A DNA stretch of 64,000 bases from Psilocybe azurescens (Eukaryota > Basidiomycota > Agaricomycetes > Agaricales > Agrocybaceae). Both the position numbers and the translations under genes were made by a program. The notes under the pieces are model-generated. The model had not been told where the DNA came from. It worked only from the letters and a program-made list of their open reading frames with translations, and did no database searches. The DNA lies in the NCBI GenBank assembly GCA_023853785.1, contig JAJIRX010000859.1, forward strand, positions 186,001 to 250,000, given 5' to 3'. This document shows positions 12,480-22,975 of the stretch, piece by piece; the first letter of the stretch is position 1, and the number at the start of each line of letters is the position of its first letter.

Positions 12480-13902
12480 TCAGTTCTTTCCGTAAGGGAA
12501 GACCTGAGTGCATCCAGAGTCTCCAACGCCTTGGAATAGGAAGTTCAAGTTGATGTTCAAAGCTTGGCGCAAGACTCCTGTTGGGTTGGGATACAAGCCC
12601 TTGATAGTCTGGTTGACGAAGTTTGTGTAAAGCAAGCAGAAGGTGTTAAAATCGGCAGAGGTCGGATCGGGGGTGTAAGTGTTGACTCCATTCACATTTC
12701 CTCCTGGTGCAATAGGGTGCGCAAGGAAGACCTGGTCAATACCATCAGCACCTACAGTTCCATTGTGACGGAAGAAGCCGTCTGGCATGCGTGAATTCTG
12801 GAAGAAACCACGCGCTGTGGTCATATCCAGCTGGCCATCGTTTCGTCGGCCGTCGACGAAGAAATTAATTGGGAAAGTGGATTCGGCGAAAGCGGTAAAG
12901 AATCGAGGAGAGACAAACGAGAAGGTTGGGTTGGTCGCGATAGACTGCTGGATGCGTTGGGCTCTAAGCTCTCCTGCGACCGTCAAGTTGTAATTTCCTG
13001 CTCCGAAACGGTTGCTGAAGTCGACGAACTACAACGTTGTACATTGATCAGGATTACATTTTTATCGTGACAACAGTATAAAATTAACTTACTTGATCAA
13101 AGAGGGTCTCATTGAAGTCGTGATTGTCCCCAAAGAAGAAGTCGCCTGGAATGATCGGTTTTTAATAAACATTCTATATCCGTAACTGCACACAAAATAC
13201 GCACCACGAGTCATACTAGCATCACCTGTGTATGGATCGTGTCAAGTTACTATGAAATTCCACGCGTGCCAGAGCTTACTCACCTTCAAACACGGCATGT
13301 GTATCGAGTCCACCCACGATAGCGGGGGCAGGTGGGTTAGGACCAGTGAACGAAGTCTTCCCTCCAATGCTAAGAAGGTTGGTGATGACATTACCATCCA
13401 CAAGGAAAGCGGCGTAAGTAACAAGGATGGCAATGGTGTTCTCCATGTTAAATCCTGTAAATTCAGGTTGTGATCAGTTGGGAGGAAGCGCCCCAACATA
13501 AGACGTGGCCGACCTTCTTGTACAGCATCAATGATTTGAGTGGGCGTCGCGATACCATTCCTAGGAAGCCACTATGTCATGCCAATGTTAATCAAAGAAG
13601 AATAAATAAAGAATGATGAAAGAACGCACTCCATGAGATGCAAGAGTGTTGAGTCCTGGGCATGGACCTCGAATATCTCCTGGTGCTTGTTGCTTCCAAG
13701 GATGGGCAGCATCGTTAACAAGCTTAGCAGAAGTATCTTTCAGCGGCCCAGGTGGGTTCTGAGGCGTCTGGTAGTTGAGGGTGGGGACGACGGCATCAAG
13801 CTGTTCTCTGGTGAGTCCAGCAAGAGATCCATAAGCCGGGAATGCACCAACGGTGCACGCGTTGAGTACCAAGGCAGCAGATATTAAAGCGCGACTAAGC
13901 AT
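12480..13902 (-). CDS. heme-thiolate peroxidase, unspecific peroxygenase (long-type) / chloroperoxidase family
   Basis: Secreted heme-thiolate enzyme that uses hydrogen peroxide to oxygenate or halogenate organic substrates. The ATG at 13902 begins a signal peptide (MLSRALISAALVLNACTVGA). 'GPCPGLNTLASHGWLPRNG' holds the PCP motif whose Cys is the axial heme ligand. 'EGDASMTRGDFFFGDNH' carries the EGD-S magnesium/propionate site. 'RFFTAFAE' gives the Arg and Glu seven residues apart that form the acid-base pair of peroxygenases such as the Agrocybe enzyme. Five short introns leave about 375 residues, the size of long-type UPOs. Several N-x-S/T sites (for example NET, NLT, NGT, NQT) predict glycosylation, and a Cys near the C-terminus may form the usual disulfide. 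All key residues are present, so an active enzyme is expected. Confidence 0.94.
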
Positions 13903-14427
13903 CTTCAAATCGAGGGAATGTTAATTTCAATGACGGATGTAAATCAGTCTTTTTATACGTTTGATGTATCCTGAGGAGTAGATGCGGCGAACCGCCTGCA
14001 GATATTCGGCATACTGGTACCTTGATTATGATCTGACTGGCGAGTGCGCAGGCTGTCGGGTAGCATACGTATGTCCACATCGGTCCAGCCTCGCAGTATA
14101 GCAGTGCTTTGGATCTCTCGGCTAAGGGAATATCTAAGTTAAAGGGGAAATAATACTATTAGGTACCACTGTTAGAGTTTATCCATCAAGAGAAGCGCAG
14201 TGTCAATAGACAATGTGAGAACTTAACGCGTCGTGTCTTGATCGGCGGAATGTTCAAACCGTCGATCTAATGGAATTGGCCGATGGAACAAAGCTAATAA
14301 CCAATCGTTTCCGTCTTATTAGAAGGGGCGCTTCGTGTTCCGATGACAAACGACAAAATCGTAAAGCAAGTAATTATCCTGACAAGTAATGTGAATGTAT
14401 GCTCTAAATTAAGTAAAAATCTCAGGC
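13903..14427. other. intergenic region upstream of the peroxygenase gene
   Basis: This 525-bp stretch holds the peroxygenase promoter and the helicase 3' flank. No reading frame with support and no repeat was seen. Confidence 0.5.
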
Positions 14428-16766
14428 TCATCGTGCTCCTCCTTTACCACCTCGTGAGCCATTCCGCACACCTCCGTCTCTTGGAGCTCCGCCTCCTCGA
14501 GGATTGTCTCCAGTGGGTATCATTCTTTCTTCTTTTATTCCCTTTACACCGCGCAATCCCATCTTGCCAAGAGTGCGAGGATCGATTCCAGGAGGTCCAT
14601 CAGCTGCTGGCCAGCCCAAACCACCGACGGCGTAATCATTTGCCCACTGCACCAGTTTTTCCTTAGACATTCGCAAATTCTTCGTATGAGAGTTATAATA
14701 ACCGAGGAATGCGCGGTAGGTTTGAGCCTTGGTTTCTGGAGAGACTTTAGCTAGGGCTTGAGAAACGGAAGTGCGAATAGGAGGGAGCGTGGAAGGCTTG
14801 AGACCGAGCTCGGCGATCTCGGAGAGCCGTAAAAACCACTGTTCTTCGGGTGAGAGAACTAAAATACCACGACCCGAGGCACCCGCACGGGCAGTACGTC
14901 CCAATCGATGAACATATTGTTCTGCATTAGCTGGTAAGCCAACCTGAAGGACAAGCGTGACACTATTTAATTTAACGTCTTTCAGTCGTCTTTCATGAAG
15001 CAACATGGAAAATGGACAGACCCTGGGAAGTCAACACCTCTTGCAGCAACATCACTGCTTAACAGTATTGCGCTTGAAGCTTTCTTAAATTGTTCAGCTG
15101 CTTTTATACGTGCAGGCTGAGATCTTCTGGAATGAATTTCTAGGATTGGTGGGAGTCCATCTATTTGTTGGAGGACCTCAGCAGCAAAGGCGACTTGACG
15201 GGCAGTGGGGAAGAAGACCATGCATTTTGAGGTTGAACTTGTTGGGGATAGATGGGCCAGCAGATCCTGTTTGAGAACATCGATAGCGCACTGCACGAAG
15301 TTTTCCTGAGAAGTTATCATGTAAGTTTGTTCGACTAGAAAGGTGGATTTCAACAACAATGGGATGCAAACAGTCAAAATTCGTAACGGACCATGTTCGT
15401 GAGTGTTAACTTCATCGTCTAGTAGTGTTGAAACGAAGCTGTATCCTGGGCGAAGAGCACCGGCGGCAATCTATAAAAAGTTCATTGTTAAAATCGATTG
15501 AGTTGGATTATATTGATCAAACTCACTTTCTTGATCTCATTGCTGACCGTTGCTGAGAATAGTAATGCTTGTCGCGTCTCCCGCGGTGGTAAGAAGCTTA
15601 AAATCGCGTCTAATTCACGGCTAAAACCCTGATCTAGCAGGCGATCGGCTTCGTCATACACAATGATCCTGAGGCCGGCAAGCTTGTCCTTGAGTGTCGT
15701 GGTACGAAGATGATCTGTGAGTCTTCCCGGTGTGGCAATCAATATATCGCAGGGAGTATGGAGGATTCGTTTAGCTTCAGATGACTGACTAGTGAGAAGT
15801 GAGTAATGTTTTAAAGATGCCTAAATGTATATCGTACTTCGTGCCTCCGATAGCGTGTTGTACTTTGAAGCGATGGTGAGCTAGAAGCATCGCTGCTTCT
15901 TTTTCAATCTGGAGATAGAATGAGAAATTGGCCGGAAAGAGAATATAGATGTAAACTGACTTGAAGAGCAAGCTCACGGGTAGGAGCCAGAACTAACATG
16001 GATATTCTATTTGTTCGTGGCGTTCTTACCAGACGTTCAATAGAAGGAAGTAGAAAAGCGATGGTCTTTCCTGTTATCAAAACACGATAAACAATGGACG
16101 ATTAAACAGTATAAAAGTATATCTTACCTGTTCCTGTCTTGGCTTGTACCAGTAAATCATTTCCCTGCATTGCCAAATCAAGTGTAGCAGCTATGAAGAA
16201 CGTTTAATTGAGGTTCGAAGAACGAAAGGAAGAGATAGAACCTTGAACATCAGACATGAACCTGCGTGAATGAAGATTGTGAATATTTAACAATAAAATT
16301 TCAAGGAAAGACGTTGTACTACGCACTCGTGTTTTAATCCAGCCTTAGATTCATTTGAGATAGGTGCATCTGCAAACCGTCTTTCAGAGAAATGTCGGTT
16401 ATTTGTCGTCGGGCTGGCCGACCTTGTTTCTTCTGGGAGAACTGTTGCTGTTGGGATAGCCGCCGGTCTAGCGGCGGCGGCAGCAGCAGCAGCAACAGTG
16501 GTGGAGGTGGCGATACCCCTCGTTCCAGCTACTGGATGCACATGCAAGGCATCTAGAGGACTTTCTTGCATATTAGGATAAGGCCTTGCGTGGCCTCGTC
16601 CCCTTGCTAGGCCCCCACCTCCCCTTCGAGGACGATACGAACGACCTCTAGAAGTGTTCGGGTTTGGTGTTGCTGTGTTCGAAGACATGATATACAAGGT
16701 GCGTTTAGTGATCGGTGAAAGGGTATTCTGGACAGTGGAAGTGATAGACTGAACAGCACGTTGCAT
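14428..16766 (-). CDS. DEAD-box ATP-dependent RNA helicase, mitochondrial (Mss116-like)
   Basis: RNA helicase with the full DEAD-box set: Q-region 'FMSDVQAATLDLAMQGNDLL', motif I 'AKTGTGKT', Ia 'PTRELA', Ib 'TPGR', II 'DEAD' (YDEADRLLDQGF), III 'SAT', V 'SSDVAARGVDFP' and VI 'HRLGRTARAG'. The extended C-terminus after motif VI ('RAFLGYYNSH', 'LVQWANDYAVGGLG') followed by an Arg/Gly-rich tail is typical of the Mss116 group, which acts on group I/II intron splicing and translation in mitochondria. The N-terminus (MQRAVQSITSTVQNTLSPIT) is basic, hydroxylated and free of acidic residues, as in import presequences. An RGG-like stretch and an alanine run encoded by GCN repeats near 16470 follow. 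About seven short introns. A fold-back transposon begins 32 bp upstream of the start codon. Confidence 0.9.
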
Positions 16767-16798
16767 ATCTCTCGTTGACGATCACAAAGAATTTCATA

Positions 16799-17277
16799 CA
16801 CTGCTGGGACCGAAAAATTCTGCGGAATGCAGATTCCATGCAAAATCAGTTGTCGTGACACAAAGTATTGTAATTTGCAAATGAATAATTTTAAATCAAA
16901 TCAGCCTTGAGCAAAGACAATAAGAACTGTAACAGAGATTAAAGTTCTACCTAAATATGGCAATTTGCAAAACACACTATTTTACGAAATGCAGAATACA
17001 ATAAGAATGATAAATTCTGCAGTGGCTGAGAAAAATAAAATTTGTCTGCCAGTGCAGAATTTATCATTTTTATTGTGTTCTTGCAATATGCAAAATCGTA
17101 TATTCTGCAAATTACCATATTCAGGTAGAATTTTAATCTCTGTTACAGTTCTTATTGTCTTTGCTCAAGGCTGATTTGATTTAAAATTATTCATTTTGCA
17201 AATTACAATACTTTGTGTCACGACAACTGATTTTGCATGGAATCTGCATTCCGCAGAATTTTTCGGTCCCAGCAGTG
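16799..17277. mobile_element. fold-back MITE with CACTG...CAGTG termini and ATA target duplication
   Basis: The left arm (16799 to about 17034) and right arm (about 17042 to 17277) are near-perfect inverted copies. The outer 140 bp or so differ by about one indel (after 16882); the inner part has scattered mismatches. The ends read CACTGCTGGGACC... and ...GGTCCCAGCAGTG. Both sides are flanked by ATA (16796-16798 and 17278-17280), a 3-bp target duplication. There is no coding capacity. CACTR ends with a 3-bp duplication fit the CACTA (CMC/EnSpm) superfamily, so this is most simply a non-autonomous MITE. The subterminal region repeats short TGCA/TTGCAAA words, as in transposase-binding regions. 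It lies in the 5' flank of the helicase gene. Confidence 0.88.
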
Positions 17278-17280
17278 ATA

Positions 17281-17601
17281 GAAGAATTTTTGGGAACTAA
17301 GTTCCGTGGGAAAATTTAATTAGCAACAAAATGCCGATAATTGACCGACTGAAGTACTTTAGAGTACTTTCAAGTTTCCGCACATAACTTCCTGAAATTT
17401 GGCAAATCGCAGGGAGAAAGCGTACGAACTATTCCAAAAAAAAAAAAGTTGATTACAAGATTACATATATACAGCTGCTACATCCAATATTTTTGTTTGG
17501 TTTATACCGGCGATTCCAAACATGCCTTTGGCCCTGGTAAAAAGGGAATAACTTGTGGCAAAAGGAGAATTATCATGACTTTTAACATCTCAATCCTTGC
17601 T
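17281..17601. other. 3' flank of sulfite reductase gene
   Basis: This 321-bp non-coding stretch lies between the MITE and the stop codon of the sulfite reductase gene. It contains a 12-bp A run near 17436-17447. No other signal was seen. Confidence 0.5.
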
Positions 17602-20600
17602 TCAAGCAGCCGCAGCAACCAACGCGGCGCCTTCCTTATTGACACCCTCGCCGCCCGAGTTCTCATACCACAAACGACCCTCCGTTGTGGGAGCAATGTA
17701 CCCAGCACGGATAGTGAAATCACCGAATCGCTCGCCTTCCAGCCGTTCAAGTGCGTAGCGTCTAATCATGGGTTTCAGAATAGCTAAGATCTCGGGCTCC
17801 GTCACGGATTCTGTGGGCGTTATAGTCAAACACTAAGCACCATTTTTAGTGCAGGATGACAAACCTCGGTAAATTTTATTCAGACGTTGACCATAATATC
17901 CTCCACCAAGCAACATGGAGTAGTTTCCAGGTGCTTTGCCAACGAAGGCGATTTCTAGAAACCGGGGTATTGAGTGAGTATTCATAGCAAAATACCACAA
18001 AGAGGACGTACCGGCCAAATAAGGACGCGCACATCCGTTGGGGCAACCCGTCATTCTCATAACAATAGAATCGTGTCTCAAGCCATTTTCTTCACAGATT
18101 TTTTCGACCTTGTCGATGAGGATAGGAAGGTACTGCAAAATAATAAATAATATTAGCGAGGATTTTCTCTTGTAATGAAATAAAAAGCACCCTCTCCGAT
18201 TCAGCCATAGCCAATCCACAGGTCGGGAAAGCCACACATGCTGAACTCGACAGGCGCAATCCGGAGAAATCAAGATTGTCCAACTTGTACCTCCTCAACA
18301 ACTCCTTGATCCTATCCAAATCCCCATCTGCAACATCTGACACCAGCAGATGCTGGTTTGCCGTTAGCCTGAATGTGCCTTTGTGCACTTTTGCTATCTC
18401 ACGCAAACCAGTCTTAAAATCACGTCCGGGTTCATCTTGGATTCGTCCGTTCTCTATGAAGATTGTGAAGTGATGTTTTCCGTCGGAGCCAGTATGCCAT
18501 CCGAAATCGTCGATGTTACGGTCGAATGTATAGGGTCGTTCAGGCTCGAGTTTGTATCCCAAAAGTTTCTCCACCTCAGCCTTGTACACGTCGAGACCCA
18601 TACGGTCGATTGTGTACTTGAGACGAGCATTCTGAAAAGATTAATCAGCATACAAGAATATTCTTACATAACAAAACAGTCGCTAGGTACCTTGCGACTA
18701 CGAAAAAATCAAAATTAGAAAACGAACAGAAAAATTAGAAGTGGCTGCGGACGTACTCTGCGCGGTTTCCGTTGTCCCTCTGGACAAGCATGACCTTCTC
18801 GGCAACATATTTACCCTGTTCAGGGGTGCAGAAACCAATGATACTGCCGGCACGAGGGTATGTCTTCTTATTTCCATGAGTAACACCCATTCCACCTCCG
18901 ATGGAAACATTGAAGCCCTGTAATTCGCCATCCTCGCCAACGATAGCAATGAATCCAAGATCATTCGCAAAGACATCGACATCGTTGGTAGGCGGTACGG
19001 CGACAGCTATTTTGAACTGAACACGTGCGATTAGAAACCGAGATAGAATATAAAAAGTAATGGTACATGCCTTTCGGGGCAAATAGAATTCTCCATACAG
19101 AGGTTCAAAGTCCTTCAACGCCTCTCCAGCCACAAGCTTCTTGTCCAACCAGATCTCATGGTAGGCAGTCGTTCTTGGAATAAGGTGCTCGCTGACTTCC
19201 TTGGAAAAGTCAAAGACCTGAGCATGCAGTTTTGACATGGTGGGTATAGATGAGCAGATGACATTTCTGCGGAGATCAAGCGGAAACCGCTCAATAATCA
19301 GTAAAAAAGAACGACAAATCGAACAGACTACGCACCTGTTAACGTCACCACAAGCTGCGAGCGTATCGAGGAGGACACGATTGATGTCCTGGATGGCAGG
19401 TTTCAAATGCCGTTTAATGACACCGTGAAACTGGAACGTCGAACGGGTAGTAATCTTGAAAGTACCGCAGCCATGCTCGTCGGCTATCTGATCCATTTGC
19501 AACCATTGGTGTGGCTGGCACACACCTCCGGGCATCCTGACACGGATCATGAAGCTGAAGGCTGGTTCGACACCCTGCGCCTCTCGCTCCTCGCGGATAT
19601 CCCTATCATCCTGCTGATAGATACCATGGAACTTAGTAAGCTGACCATCGCTGGGCGCCAGAGCGCCGGTGCTGAAGTCCTCCAGCCCCTCAGCGATGGT
19701 ACCACGGAGGTACCCGGAAGCAGCCTTGATATGCTCATTGGTGATCGGTTCAGGTTCAGCTTCGGTGACCTCAATAGAGTCGACGCCCAAAGCCTTCCAG
19801 ACGAGCGGTTCCCAAACTTTGTATCCCGTTTCAGACCCGTCAGCGTCCTGGTCGTCCCCAAGGCCAATATCGACGATACGCTCGGCGCCGAGTTTCTCGA
19901 GACGCGCGTCGAGATCCTTGCCAGGCTTGTTGTAATAGTGGGCATCCTCTGGACGAGGCCAGTAGTGGCTATCGCCCATAGCGAATACGGAGTAGCGAAC
20001 CTTGGTGAGAAGCTGATCACCGGCGAGAGCAGCGGCGTTCAAGGCCTTGAAGAAAGTGCGTCCGTTCTGAGGAGGCTCTCCCTGTCCAGCAGTCGAGGTG
20101 ATGAAGACAACGTGTTCCTCCTCAGCGAGAGTCTGAAGGGTATAAGAGTCTAATGTAGCAATGGTCGTCGACAATCCCCTAGCTTTGGCTCGATTCGCGA
20201 GCCGCTTGGCCTTTTTCTCAGCAGCGCCACCGTCAGAAGCGTAAAGAATAAGTAGAGGAGGCGAGTCGAGGGCGTTAAGAAGGGTGTTGTAGGCCTCCTG
20301 CGCCCGCTTCTTGCGAGCCTCTTTAACAGTCTCGCCAAGACTGCTAACGAGGTCTGCAGCCATCTGAGGAGTCGAGCGAACAAGCTGGGAAAGATGGTTC
20401 TGACGATCAAGGAAAACTTTGAGATCGTTCTTGACAGCATCTGAATCAAGGGAAAAAGGCTCTTTTCCAGCTTGCTCCTTGCTAGGATTCCATCTGTACA
20501 GCGGCCAATATCCGGTGTCGACAGCGAGTTTGGTCTCCTTCAAGATTTCGAGCGCAGAAACATCTTCCGACTGGTAAGGAAGGTAGGCGAGAACAACACT

Positions 20601-22400
20601 GGGCCCGTTGAATCGATCCGCCTCAGCAAAGGCTTGGAGGACCTGCGCGTATGAGGAAAAGACAGCGACGCTGGCAACAAATACGTCTCCATGGTTCATA
20701 GCGTACAATCCAACATCATGTTTGCGTCGGTGGGGATCGACGTTATTTCGCGACGAATAGGGCAAGGTGTCGAGGATGAGGATATTGATGTTGAGACCTG
20801 AAGCAATGGCGTGGTGTAATCCCGACGAGCCTAAATCGTAAGACCAAGCATCGGAACCAATAATCCACCTCGAACGAGAGGGGAAGAATTCTCGGAGGGC
20901 TAAAATGCGGTTGGCAGCTGGATGTCCCAGAGGCTTTGATTCGAGGCTCTCTACAATTTCCTTACTCAAGGACCTACTCTTGATAGCGTCATCCTTGGAA
21001 AGAATCCACTTGCTCAATAACGAATGAAGATCTTCATCAAGGCGTCCGTCTTGAAGCAGCTCTTGGACGCTATCGATAAGCGCCGCCCGCGAATCTAGTT
21101 GTCCCCTTACGCGTCCTAACGCATACTCAGGAGTTGTAGCAATCTCGCCTTGAGAAGCGACAAGATGAGGTGAATTAGCAATTTCCAATCGTTCGTTGAA
21201 GAGATGAACGAGGATCTTGGTGTAAGCAGCTTCGTGTTTTGGAACGTGAGGAAGAGTGTCCGTGATGGAAACGATCTTCGGAATTGGACCAAGTACCAAC
21301 GACGATGACGGCGAATCGGTACACCACTGAATAAACTTAAGGATATCTGGTAATTCCACTTGTGTGGAATCACCGAGAATGGCACTTTGAACGATGAACT
21401 CCTGTTCAGAGCTTCTCTGCTGAAGAGCCGTGACGATGTCGAGATATAGTGGTGTCCACTTGCTGTGCCACCGATATACTTGCTCAAGTACAACGACACG
21501 GGTGGCAGACGGTGGGATGTCGTGCAACAATCGAGAATAAGGGAGAGGGTTGACAAGAGATAAGGAAAGGAATGAAACACCATTTATATCAGAGGGAAAA
21601 TCTGCCTTGCCAAGGATGAGGAAGACAGTATGAGGTTCTGATGATCCTCGAGAAGTCCATGGCCGTAAAGGGCGCCTAACCAAGGATAATGTCTCCAGAG
21701 CAGCAGCTTCATAGTCTTTGAAAAGTTCGGCATTTTCGGAGGATTGTGCCTGAACATTTCCGTTTGTCGAATGACCATTAGTGAGATGACCATTCGTGTA
21801 ATGACCATTGGCTTGTCCATTCAGAGGGGTCACATGTCCGTTCGCGGTTCGAGGTGTGGTCGGACGCTTTCCCGCCACCAAGAAAGAATAGATTTTTTCT
21901 TCCGGCACCTCTTCCGGTGTCTCCTGCGGCACATAGTTGTAGAAAGCGTGGACGACAGCCTTCCTTTCGAGTCGAGCTAGTCTGGCTGCGAGCAGCGCAT
22001 TGTCATGGGCTTGTTGTGCGGTTGTGGAAAGCAGGAAGAACGGGACGGCGGACCGGAGTAGCAGCACGTCCGAAAGGTCATCCTGAACCGCAAGGTGGAG
22101 GACGATTGGTAATGTGGAAATTTCCCCAAGTTGTAGAACTAGGCGTGTTAGCACCTGCGAGCTTGCCGACGCAGTGAAAGAAGTTAGATTGGCGGTGTAG
22201 CGAAGAAGAGTGGAGGCGGAGTCGGCACCAAAGGGAGATGAGATGACCCTGGCTTTGTGCGTCGAGGTTCTGAACAGAGTGTTATACTTTTGAGCAAATT
22301 CGGAAACCAAAGGAGCAGGCGGGAGTGAGTCTACAACGACATCTGCCGTTAGGTAGGCAATGCGAGCCACCACTGGCACTGAACCCAAATTAGAGGCCAT
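17602..22400 (-). CDS. MET5: sulfite reductase [NADPH] beta subunit (hemoprotein, fungal multidomain form)
   Basis: Siroheme/4Fe-4S enzyme reducing sulfite to sulfide in methionine and cysteine synthesis; works with the flavoprotein alpha subunit (Met10). From the ATG at 22400 the product is about 1,450 residues, like yeast Met5. An N-terminal pyruvate-ferredoxin-oxidoreductase-like region (with '[19 protein letters not shown]') is followed by a flavodoxin domain ('[20 protein letters not shown]', '[16 protein letters not shown]', '[13 protein letters not shown]'). The nitrite/sulfite reductase core then shows '[14 protein letters not shown]', '[10 protein letters not shown]', and the two cluster motifs '[16 protein letters not shown]' (C-x5-C) and '[13 protein letters not shown]' (C-x3-C). 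All four cluster cysteines are present. Eight or so short introns are clustered in the C-terminal third; one at 19017-19070 must use a GC donor. No frame disruption was seen. Confidence 0.96.
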
Positions 22401-22975
22401 GACCTGAGAAGAAAAGGCGGAGGGGACTGTTTTAGAGAGACAGGATATCCAGAAAATCGGTAGAACTCACTTTATGATGTTTGTCGTTACAGACAAGTTT
22501 GTCTTCAGTCTCAAATTCATTCGGAATTTCTCGATGAGCAAGTTATTTGCAGGAAGCACATCATTCCTTTGCAAATGTTTGCGAGTGTCTAATCTTATCA
22601 GATAAACACCCCGTCATCTCAACATTAAATCGGGAAGCCGGAGCCATGGGGTCGACCGTCACCAGCTTCGACCACAGTGACCCTTGCTCTTACTTTCAGG
22701 ACCGTTGCACTCGTACTGAAATTTCAATGATTCCTCACCGCGGTATATATCTCCTGCAAACGTTGACTGCATTACATAGCAGTTATGCATTTTTCAAGGG
22801 ATGAACATTGAGTGGGAACAATTTATGGTCGCCTCGATTGAACCACGAGGCCGCCTTGGATATTTACGACAGGTACTAGTGACTTAAGATCGCCTGGTAT
22901 ACCTCCATCTTTCCTACTGTCTTATTCAGTTACAGCAGACCCTTTTTAGACGAAACCATTCGTTTTCTCTTGACC
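22401..22975. promoter_or_regulatory. divergent promoter region of sulfite reductase and PAH-kinase genes
   Basis: This 575-bp gap separates two divergently transcribed start codons. An 85-codon frame inside has no support. No clear TATA box or known operator could be assigned. Confidence 0.4.
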
